NCBI GenBank assembly: GCA_016199425.1
Contig: JACQGT010000634.1
Span: 1-6,785, forward strand
From: Chloroflexota bacterium
Lineage (GTDB): Bacteria; Chloroflexota; Anaerolineae; Caldilineales; Caldilineaceae
Length of the DNA: 6,785 bases
Direction: 5' to 3'
Below, in pieces: positions 1 to 4,841 of this stretch. The notes under the pieces are model-generated. The model was not told the DNA's origin and did no database searches. It saw only the letters and a program-made list of their open reading frames with translations. The first letter of the stretch is position 1. Every line of letters starts with the position of its first letter. A program made the position numbers and the translations under genes.

Positions 1-31
1 AATCAGCGTTCATCTGCGTAAATCCGCGTCC
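1..31. repeat. Degenerate 10-mer tandem repeat (ATCNGCGTNN, three copies)
   Basis: Three consecutive 10-base units begin at 2, 12 and 22, each reading ATC, then A, T or C, then GCGT, then two variable bases. The array may continue to the left of the window. A related 10-mer (GTCTGCGTAC) recurs at 88-97. No protein reading is convincing here. It looks like intergenic repeat debris; function unknown. Confidence 0.6.
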
Positions 32-64
32 AAAAACTTTCTTAAAATCACTTATATTGGATAT

Positions 65-118
65 TTAGAGATTAGAGATTGTGTCACGTCTGCGTACTAC
101 CCAATATCTAATCTCTAA
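65..118. repeat. Inverted repeat, 17-bp arms, upstream of the LivG-like gene
   Basis: Positions 65-81 and the reverse complement of 102-118 match at 16 of 17 bases, with a 20-base loop (82-101). The left arm contains a 7-mer tandem repeat, AGAGATT twice (67-73 and 74-80). The arms are AT-rich and no run of T follows the right arm, so this is a poor intrinsic terminator for rightward transcription. It ends 26 bases before the preferred ATG. It could be a hairpin in the leader RNA, a regulator binding site, or the remnant of a small palindromic mobile repeat; the sequence alone does not decide. Confidence 0.7.
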
Positions 119-144
119 TACCCCATTTGCCGGTGCTTGTGGCT

Positions 145-939
145 ATGACCCCAAACCCTACGATCTTGCAGGCGCAAGGCATCGCTCTTAGCTTCGGCGG
201 CACCCGTGTACTCAATCAGGTGGATTTCGATGTGCGGCGGGGAGAAATCCGCGCCATCATCGGGCCCAACGGCGCCGGCAAAACGTCGATGCTCAACTGT
301 GTCAGCGGCTTCTACCGGCCCCAGGAGGGGGTAGTACTCTATAACGGCGACAAAAGCGGCGGTTGTCACGACCTGACCCGCACGCCGACCCACCGCATCG
401 CCCATCTGGGCGTGGCCCGCACCTTCCAGAACATCGCCCTCTACACCGGCCTCAGCACTCTGGACAATCTGATGGCGGCCCGGCATATCCATATGAAACA
501 GAGCGGGCTGGCCGGCGCGCTCTACTGGGGGCGGGCGTTGCGGGAAGAGGTGGCCCACCGGCGGGTGGTGGAGGAGATCATCGACTTTCTGGAGATCGCC
601 CACATCCGCAAGGCGGTGGTGGGCAGCCTGCCCTATGGCCTGCGCAAACGGGTGGAGCTGGGCCGGGCGCTGGCCCTGCAGCCGGAGCTGCTGCTGCTGG
701 ACGAGCCGATGGCCGGGATGAACGCCGAGGAGAAGGAGGATATGGCCCGCTTCATCCTGGACATCCACGAGCGGCAGAAGACGACGATCATCCTTATCGA
801 GCACGATATGGGGCTGGTGATGGACATCTCGGACCGGGTGGTGGTGCTGGACTTCGGCACGAAGATCGCCGACGGCGCGCCGGACGCGGTGCGGGCGGAT
901 GAACGGGTGATTCAGGCCTATTTGGGGAGTACGGGGTAA
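145..939 (+). CDS. livG: LivG-like branched-chain amino acid ABC transporter ATP-binding protein
   Basis: Cytoplasmic ATPase subunit expected to power an inner-membrane importer of branched-chain amino acids or similar small carboxylates, working with two permeases, a second ATPase (LivF) and a binding protein, none of which is in the window. With the ATG at 145 the protein is 264 aa, close to the family norm of about 255. Walker A GPNGAGKT is at residues 40-47, the Q-loop Gln at 95 (RTFQN), the signature region LPYGLRKRVE at 162-171, Walker B LLLLDEP at 182-188 with catalytic Glu187, and the H-loop His at 220 (IEHD). The C-terminal stretch ending in VIQAYLG is the typical LivG/LivF tail. The signature has Pro for Ser and Arg where Gln is usual. 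In-frame TTG 127, GTG 133 and GTG 139 would add up to 6 residues; none of the candidates, including 145, has a clear ribosome binding site. ATG 145 gives the most family-like N-terminus. Substrate cannot be told. Function sure; exact start uncertain. Confidence 0.93.
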   Translation: MTPNPTILQAQGIALSFGGTRVLNQVDFDVRRGEIRAIIGPNGAGKTSMLNCVSGFYRPQEGVVLYNGDKSGGCHDLTRTPTHRIAHLGVARTFQNIALYTGLSTLDNLMAARHIHMKQSGLAGALYWGRALREEVAHRRVVEEIIDFLEIAHIRKAVVGSLPYGLRKRVELGRALALQPELLLLDEPMAGMNAEEKEDMARFILDIHERQKTTIILIEHDMGLVMDISDRVVVLDFGTKIADGAPDAVRADERVIQAYLGSTG

Positions 940-946
940 ACAGAGA

Positions 947-1267
947 ATGATTCCAGAAAGTCGAATACCCACGCATCCGGGCGAAATTTTGCTCGAGGAA
1001 TTTCTCAAACCGATGGATGTCACACAGGTTCGTTTTGCCCATCACATTCGTGTATCGGTGCAACGGATCAACAAAATCGTCAATGGCAAACGCGGGGTAA
1101 CGCCCGAAACGGCTTGGCTCTTTGCCCAGGCGCTGGGCACAACACCCGAGTTTTGGATGAATTTACAGGCGAATCACGACCTGGCGCAGAGTCGAGAAAA
1201 GCTGTTAGCCGTGCTTGCCAAAGCGCCGGATGTGGAACCGGAGGAAGCAGACCGGCTGCCTGCATAA
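947..1267 (+). CDS. higA: HigA-family addiction module antitoxin (XRE-type HTH), without a HigB partner
   Basis: A 106-aa protein of the HigA group of Xre-type helix-turn-helix antitoxins, which neutralise the HigB mRNA interferase and repress their own operon. Hallmarks are HPGEILLEEFL at residues 10-20, the helix-turn-helix from about 26 to 60 (TQVRFA, then VSVQRINKIVNGKRGVT), and the family tail TPEFWMNLQ followed by HDL at 66-79. The length is normal for the family. It starts 7 bases after the stop of the LivG-like gene, so it may be read from that transcript; the start has only a weak upstream G-rich stretch (GGGG at 933-936). HigB normally lies directly upstream, but there is no room for it, and none lies downstream, where a convergent PIN toxin begins 4 bp after the stop. 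It is therefore an orphan antitoxin, either a decayed module or a free-standing regulator or anti-toxin protector. Family call sure; role inferred. Confidence 0.92.
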   Translation: MIPESRIPTHPGEILLEEFLKPMDVTQVRFAHHIRVSVQRINKIVNGKRGVTPETAWLFAQALGTTPEFWMNLQANHDLAQSREKLLAVLAKAPDVEPEEADRLPA

Positions 1268-1271
1268 CAGA

Positions 1272-1694
1272 TTATTCGTCGCTGACCGACAGAACCGCAA
1301 GCAATTCACCCGGTGGATAGATGCGCAGCGTGGCCTGGCGAAAGTCCTGCCCATTGCGCGTCACGATTGCCTCCGCCCCAGCCAGTTGGGCCGCTTCGTG
1401 CAACACAGCGTCTTCGTAATCTTTGAAGGGTAGATGCAGAGCCGACTGCAAGACAGAACGATTGACGGCTGCGCTGTCAAATAGTTTGAGCAAACTTGTA
1501 ATACGCGCTCTGGCGAGGGCGTCGTTCGTGGCTTTGGCAAGTATGTAATAGAGGGTTGTAATCGTCGTTGCGCAGAGAAGACCGTCAATGACTTTTCGTT
1601 CCGCCATTGCCATCAATTTTGCTGCATCAGCGGCAAAGGGTTGGCGGGCCAGCAGGCCGTCAAGTATCACATTTGTGTCAAAAAGAATTCTCAT
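1272..1694 (-). CDS. PIN-domain toxin, VapC-like (PIN_3 type)
   Basis: A 140-aa PIN-fold protein, predicted metal-dependent ribonuclease and toxin of a type II toxin/antitoxin pair. The N-terminal MRILFDTNVILD supplies the first acidic residues (Asp6, Asp12); FKDYEDAV at 90-97 supplies Asp92, Glu94 and Asp95; TRNGQDF at 112-118 supplies Asp117. The central helix where many VapC proteins carry a catalytic Glu reads TTITTLYYIL (43-52) with no acid, as in the PIN_3 subgroup where Thr-x-x-Asn-x-Tyr-Tyr is common. The RNA target is unknown. The start ATG overlaps the antitoxin stop by 4 bases (ATGA), so the two are translationally coupled, with antitoxin first as in most vapBC operons. No separate ribosome binding site is needed. 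All core motifs are present, so the toxin looks intact. It converges on higA with a 4-bp gap and no terminator between them. Confidence 0.9.
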   Translation of the reverse strand: MRILFDTNVILDGLLARQPFAADAAKLMAMAERKVIDGLLCATTITTLYYILAKATNDALARARITSLLKLFDSAAVNRSVLQSALHLPFKDYEDAVLHEAAQLAGAEAIVTRNGQDFRQATLRIYPPGELLAVLSVSDE

Positions 1695-1942
1695 CGATAT
1701 TTTTCCATTAGGTAAGTGTAATAATCATCTTCGACAACATTTTCGATCTTCACCGACCCGATGAGCGAGCGAGTGATGGGAGGCAGCGAGTTCAAATCCA
1801 ATTCGGTCTCCCCTTTCTTTGCTGCCAACACTGAAAAGTAGTCGGCGACGATTTGAGAGAGCGACTTATCAGCTTCCCGCGCATAGGCTTTGGCAGCCCG
1901 AATCAACGATTCGTCCAGGCGTAGGGTCAATTTTGATTGCAT
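1691..1942 (-). CDS. Antitoxin of the PIN toxin (DUF6364 / ribbon-helix-helix-like)
   Basis: An 83-aa protein matching the DUF6364 type of antitoxin found next to PIN_3 toxins. The N-terminal KLTLRLDESLIRAAKAYAR forms a basic beta strand and helix, followed by SLSQIVADYF (about 27-36), the pattern of a ribbon-helix-helix DNA-binding and dimerisation domain. The C-terminal part, with LPPITRSLIG (53-62) and an acidic, Tyr-rich end (EDDYYTYLMEKY), is the likely toxin-binding segment. The frame stays open to 1972, but the internal ATG at 1942 is chosen because AGGAG lies 7 bases upstream (1950-1954 on the minus strand) and the protein then begins in family style. It is expected to bind its own promoter together with the toxin; candidate operator repeats overlap the -10 box. 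Pairing with the toxin is supported by the ATGA overlap. Family name given from memory of the motif. Confidence 0.88.
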   Translation of the reverse strand: MQSKLTLRLDESLIRAAKAYAREADKSLSQIVADYFSVLAAKKGETELDLNSLPPITRSLIGSVKIENVVEDDYYTYLMEKYR

Positions 1943-1949
1943 ATGGATT

Positions 1950-1954
1950 CTCCT
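1950..1954 (-). promoter_or_regulatory. Ribosome binding site of the PIN-system antitoxin
   Basis: AGGAG on the minus strand, 7 bases before the ATG at 1942. It decides the start in favour of 1942 over the longer open frame reaching 1972. Confidence 0.85.
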
Positions 1955-1972
1955 AGTAGACTGAGCACACAA

Positions 1973-2001
1973 GACGTATTGATTCGACGCTATTGTACGT
2001 C
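1973..2001. promoter_or_regulatory. Candidate operator repeats at the toxin/antitoxin promoter
   Basis: GACGTA (1973-1978) and TACGTC (1996-2001) form a perfect 6-bp inverted repeat separated by 17 bases. In addition GACGTATTG (1973-1981) and GACGCTATTG (1986-1995) form an imperfect direct repeat. Both overlap or flank the -10 box at 1992-1997 and the predicted transcription start, where a repressing antitoxin or toxin/antitoxin complex would be expected to bind. Function is inferred from position only. Confidence 0.45.
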
Positions 2002-2021
2002 CGTTTAGGTATAGTTGTCAA
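1992..2021 (-). promoter_or_regulatory. Sigma-70-type promoter of the PIN toxin/antitoxin operon
   Basis: On the minus strand, TTGACA (2016-2021, perfect -35) is followed after 18 bases by TACAAT (1992-1997, one mismatch to TATAAT). Transcription would begin near 1985, giving a leader of about 40 bases that includes the AGGAG at 1950-1954. This is the best promoter match for any leftward gene in the window and fits the autoregulated expression usual for such operons. Confidence 0.8.
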
Positions 2022-2032
2022 TCCCAAGAAAT

Positions 2033-2051
2033 CAGTCAACCAGTCAATCAA
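2033..2051. repeat. Short tandem repeat CAGTCAAC / CAGTCAAT before the acyl-CoA synthetase
   Basis: Two 8-base units (2033-2040 and 2041-2048) differing at the last base, trailing into a further ATCA. It ends 8 bases before the preferred ATG of the acyl-CoA synthetase and occupies the place where a ribosome binding site would be expected, which is absent. Similar short repeats stand near other gene starts in this window. Confidence 0.55.
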
Positions 2052-2058
2052 TCACCCA

Positions 2059-3975
2059 ATGACCCCCTCACCCCAAACCCTCCCCCAACACTTCCTCGTC
2101 CGGGTCGGCCAATACGCCGACGGGAAGGTCGCGCTGCGCCAGAAGGAGTACGGCATCTGGCGGGAATTCACCTGGCAGGAGTCGTATGAACAGGTGCGGG
2201 ACTTTGCCCTGGGGCTGCTGGCGCTAGGTTTTGGCCGGGGGGATCGGGTGGCGACGATTGGGGACAACGACCGCCAATACCTGTGGGGCTATCTGGGCGT
2301 CCTCTGCCTGGGCGGGGTGCAGGTGGGCCTCTTCACCGACGCCAACGCCAACGAAGCCGCTTATATTATCGACCACAGCGACGCCCGCTTTGTCCTGGCC
2401 CAGGACCAGGAACAGTGCGACAAACTGCTCGACATCCGGGAGCAGATCCCCCAAGTGGAGCGGGTGATTTACTGGGACGAGCGGGGGCTGTGGAACTACG
2501 ACGACCCCTGGCTGATCAGCTACGTCGATGTGCAGGCCCTGGGCCGGGAGCTGTTGGCGCAAGAGCCAGAACGTTTTGAGCGGGAAGTGGCTCTGGGCAA
2601 AGGCGATGATCTGGCCCTGCTCTGCTACACATCTGGCACCACCGGGCTGCCCAAAGGCGCGATGATTGCCCAATTCAATCTGGTGGAAAGCTCACAAATT
2701 TTTGCCGCGGTCGATCCTCGCCTGGACACGGACAACCACATCAGTCTGCTGCCTCTGGGCTGGATTGCCGAGCACGTGCTGGGCGTTGCGCCTCACGTCA
2801 TCTACGGGCTGGTCATCAACTTTCCCGAAGCGCCGGAGACCGTGCGCGAGAATGTGCGGGAACTGGCCCCGCAGAGCATCCTCTACAACTCCCGCCTGTG
2901 GGACGCGTTGCTGGGCAGCGTGCAGGTACGGATGAACGAGGCCAATTGGCTCAACCGGCAGCTTTACCGCTGGTTTCTGCCTGTGGGCTATGGCAGGGCA
3001 GAGCGCAGCCTGGCCGGACAGACCGTCGGCCCCGGCCTGCGGACGGCCTATGCGCTGGGCGATCTGCTGCTCTTTCAGCCCCTACGGGACAAGTTGGGCT
3101 TCACCAATTTGCGGGCGGCCTACACCGGCGGCGCGGCTCTCAGCCCGGACGCCATGCGCTTCTTTCACGCCCTGGGCATCAATCTAAAGCAGATTTACGG
3201 CTCCACCGAAGTCACCGGCGGCGCCACCATTCACCGGGACGGGGAGATCAAATTCGCCAGTGTGGGCAGGCCCGCGCCGGGCATCCCCATCCGCATTTCC
3301 GCCGAAGGGGAGATTCAGATCGGCGGGCCGACGGTCTTTCAGGGCTATTATAAAAACTCGCAAGCCACCGCCGCCGCGCTTCTGGAGGACGAAGAGGGGC
3401 GCTGGTTCTGCACTGGCGACGCCGGCTACATCGACGAAGACGGCCATCTCATCTATCTGGACCGGGTGAAGGATATGCTCACCCTCTCCAACGGCGAGCG
3501 CTTTTCGCCCCAGTTTATCGAAGGACGGCTGAAGTTCAGCCCTTACATCCGGGATGTGATGGCCGTGGGCGGCGAGAGTCGGGCGTTCGTCACCGCGCTG
3601 GTGATCATCGACTACGACAATGTGAGCAACTGGGCCGAGCGGCGGGCCATCCCCTACACGACTTTTACCGATCTCTCCCAGCGCCAGCCGGTCATCGATC
3701 TGGTACGCGCAGCGGTGGAAGGGGTGAACGAAAGCCTGCCGCCAGCGGGCCGGGTGCGCCGTTTCGTGCTGATGCACAAGGAGTTCGACGCCGATGAGGC
3801 GGAGATGACCCGTTCGCGCAAACTGCGTCGGGGCTTTCTACAAGAACGCTACGGGGAGATTATCGAGGCGATGTATCGAGGTGAGGAGAAAATACACGTA
3901 GCGGCCCAGGTGCGCTACCAGGACGGCAGCGAAGGAATGAGCGAGACGGATGTGCGGATTGTGTCGTTGAACTGA
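2059..3975 (+). CDS. Long-chain acyl-CoA synthetase (AMP-forming, COG1022 type)
   Basis: A 638-aa adenylate-forming enzyme that would activate a fatty or other carboxylic acid with ATP to an acyl-AMP and then transfer it to coenzyme A. The ATP-binding loop YTSGTTGLPKG is at residues 190-200, the IYGSTEVTG motif at 379-387, TGD at 452-454 with the adenine/ribose-binding Asp454, the hinge-region DRVKDMLTLSNGE at 468-480, and the C-terminal TRSRKLRR at 584-591 places Lys588 at the catalytic lysine position. Length and the tail RYGEIIEAMYRGE are typical of the FAA1/COG1022 group (about 600-660 aa). The open frame reaches back to a TTG at 1993, but that extension is unlike the family and runs through repeat sequence and the toxin promoter, so ATG 2059 is preferred; it has no evident ribosome binding site and no convincing promoter of its own. 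Such enzymes are often next to liv-type transporter genes; here the LivG-like gene is 1.1 kb upstream, separated by toxin/antitoxin genes. Chain length of the substrate cannot be told. Confidence 0.93.
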   Translation: MTPSPQTLPQHFLVRVGQYADGKVALRQKEYGIWREFTWQESYEQVRDFALGLLALGFGRGDRVATIGDNDRQYLWGYLGVLCLGGVQVGLFTDANANEAAYIIDHSDARFVLAQDQEQCDKLLDIREQIPQVERVIYWDERGLWNYDDPWLISYVDVQALGRELLAQEPERFEREVALGKGDDLALLCYTSGTTGLPKGAMIAQFNLVESSQIFAAVDPRLDTDNHISLLPLGWIAEHVLGVAPHVIYGLVINFPEAPETVRENVRELAPQSILYNSRLWDALLGSVQVRMNEANWLNRQLYRWFLPVGYGRAERSLAGQTVGPGLRTAYALGDLLLFQPLRDKLGFTNLRAAYTGGAALSPDAMRFFHALGINLKQIYGSTEVTGGATIHRDGEIKFASVGRPAPGIPIRISAEGEIQIGGPTVFQGYYKNSQATAAALLEDEEGRWFCTGDAGYIDEDGHLIYLDRVKDMLTLSNGERFSPQFIEGRLKFSPYIRDVMAVGGESRAFVTALVIIDYDNVSNWAERRAIPYTTFTDLSQRQPVIDLVRAAVEGVNESLPPAGRVRRFVLMHKEFDADEAEMTRSRKLRRGFLQERYGEIIEAMYRGEEKIHVAAQVRYQDGSEGMSETDVRIVSLN

Positions 3976-4000
3976 ATTCGAATTATCTATTGTGAATGGT

Positions 4001-4612
4001 TTAGGAATGGCGTACTATCCACACTGGATGCTCCGTTAGCCCCACGATGCGCAACTCATCCACCCCGCCGGATTCGTCCACATTGAAAACCACATAGAAA
4101 GGTGCGGCGATGCCTGCGGCTGCGTTATGCAGCGTGTCCGGCGTTGGCTGCCCCACCGCCTGGTAATAGCCGAACAGCCCGCGGCGCACTTCGCGGAAGG
4201 GCAAAACCCGGCGTAGTGCTTCCCCATCCACATCCGGGAAAGTAGCCAGCATTCGAAAAGCCCGGATCACCGGCGCGTCGTCGTATTCCAGGGAACAGAT
4301 GAGATAGTAGGACTCCGGGTAGTGGGCGTTCCAGGCGTCGGTGGCCGAGGGCCAGGCCACGGAGACCGGATGGGAGTGGTAGATGCCCATCATTTCGTCA
4401 CCCGCGTCCTCAAACTCAAACTGCTTCATCAGGCTCTGCGCATCCACGTCGTAATTTTCAATGCGCTCTGTCGCCACATTCTCTGCCCGAAAAAGTTCGA
4501 ATGCCTCCCGGCCGCGCCCGCGCAGGATGCCGCAGATTTCTTCCGGTTTGCCCTCCCGGGCGTGGACAATAATTTCGTCGTAAATGGCCTGGGGCAGGGT
4601 TATGGCTTGCAT
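4001..4612 (-). CDS. JAB/MPN (M67) zinc metalloprotease with C-terminal extension
   Basis: A 203-aa protein with a complete JAMM zinc-protease motif: Glu25 in PEEICGIL, the HSHP at 79-82 giving His79 and His81, and Ser89 with Asp92 in PSATD. Bacterial members commonly cleave isopeptide or peptide bonds at the C-terminus of ubiquitin-like or sulfur-carrier proteins (for example Mec acting on CysO), but no ThiS/MoaD, E1-like or cysteine synthase gene is nearby, so the substrate is open. The JAMM core usually ends near residue 135-140; here about 60 more residues follow, with PFYVVFNVDESGG around 171-183, which I do not recognise. The start ATG at 4612 has AGGAG 7 bases upstream (4620-4624). The gene converges on the acyl-CoA synthetase with 25 bp between stops and is divergent from the CHAT gene. 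Cytoplasmic: no signal peptide or membrane segment. Catalytic family sure; biological role unknown. Confidence 0.9.
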   Translation of the reverse strand: MQAITLPQAIYDEIIVHAREGKPEEICGILRGRGREAFELFRAENVATERIENYDVDAQSLMKQFEFEDAGDEMMGIYHSHPVSVAWPSATDAWNAHYPESYYLICSLEYDDAPVIRAFRMLATFPDVDGEALRRVLPFREVRRGLFGYYQAVGQPTPDTLHNAAAGIAAPFYVVFNVDESGGVDELRIVGLTEHPVWIVRHS

Positions 4613-4634
4613 CGGCTCGCTCCTGGGAAATGCA

Positions 4635-4650
4635 GACTACGGACTACGGA
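4635..4650. repeat. 7-mer tandem repeat GACTACG, two copies
   Basis: GACTACG occurs at 4635-4641 and 4642-4648, followed by the first two bases of a third unit. It lies 23 bases upstream of the JAB gene start. It is comparable in unit size and position to the AGAGATT pair before the LivG-like gene. Confidence 0.6.
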
Positions 4651-4761
4651 ATGCACAAGTCCACATCCTATCACGAAGACGCGGAAAAGGGGAATTCTAC
4701 CGTACAAATCGTCATCATCCAGGCAGTCAGGAGTAGCGCACTCCCACTATTTTTACACCAA

Positions 4762-4790
4762 TTGACCCTTCAACTACCCCGTGTTACAAT
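4762..4790 (+). promoter_or_regulatory. Sigma-70-type promoter of the CHAT protease gene
   Basis: TTGACC (4762-4767, one mismatch to the -35 consensus) and TACAAT (4785-4790, one mismatch to the -10 consensus) are separated by the optimal 17 bases. Transcription would start near 4797, giving a leader of about 45 bases before the TTG start, including the AGGAGG at 4827-4832. No clear operator palindrome overlaps it. Confidence 0.8.
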
Positions 4791-4826
4791 CCTTTACTGT
4801 TCCCCAATCGTGCGTCACCCTTCGAG

Positions 4827-4832
4827 AGGAGG
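4827..4832 (+). promoter_or_regulatory. Ribosome binding site of the CHAT protease gene
   Basis: A perfect AGGAGG lies 9 bases before the TTG at 4842. No ATG or GTG in the same frame lies between the promoter and this point, so this site fixes the unusual TTG start. Confidence 0.88.
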
Positions 4833-4841
4833 AAACCACAG

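Larger units (their letters stand above)
4613..4841. other. Divergent intergenic region between the JAB protease and CHAT genes
   Basis: This 229-bp gap holds the ribosome binding site of the JAB gene (AGGAG, minus strand, 4620-4624), a 7-mer tandem repeat (4635-4650), a piece resembling common intergenic repeat debris (CACGAAGACGCGGAAAA, 4672-4688), and the promoter and ribosome binding site of the CHAT gene. I found no convincing promoter for the JAB gene. Small open frames crossing it have no family resemblance and no ribosome binding site. Confidence 0.6.

Noticed and set aside
115..1023. Long open frame on the minus strand (302 codons) opposite the ATPase gene
   Set aside because: It mirrors the codon structure of the LivG-like gene; the translation is low in complexity, rich in His/Gln/Arg, and has no family resemblance.
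1943..1972. N-terminal extension of the PIN-system antitoxin to 1972
   Set aside because: The AGGAG 7 bases before ATG 1942 and the family-style N-terminus favour the shorter form, and the extension would take in the predicted leader.
1993..2058. TTG-initiated extension of the acyl-CoA synthetase
   Set aside because: The added 22 residues resemble nothing in the family, run through a tandem repeat, and overlap the toxin promoter.
3975..3984. Palindrome AATTCGAATT between the convergent synthetase and JAB genes as a terminator
   Set aside because: It is only 10 bp, AT-rich, with no loop and no T-run; too weak to call.
4730..4754. Terminator-like hairpin GGAGT / ACTCC followed by a short T-run
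   Set aside because: The stem is only 5 bp, the T-run is 6 bases away from it, and no rightward gene precedes it that needs ending.
4613..4841. Small plus-strand open frames in the gap before the CHAT gene
   Set aside because: They begin inside the opposite-strand JAB gene or in repeat sequence, lack ribosome binding sites and show no protein-like composition.
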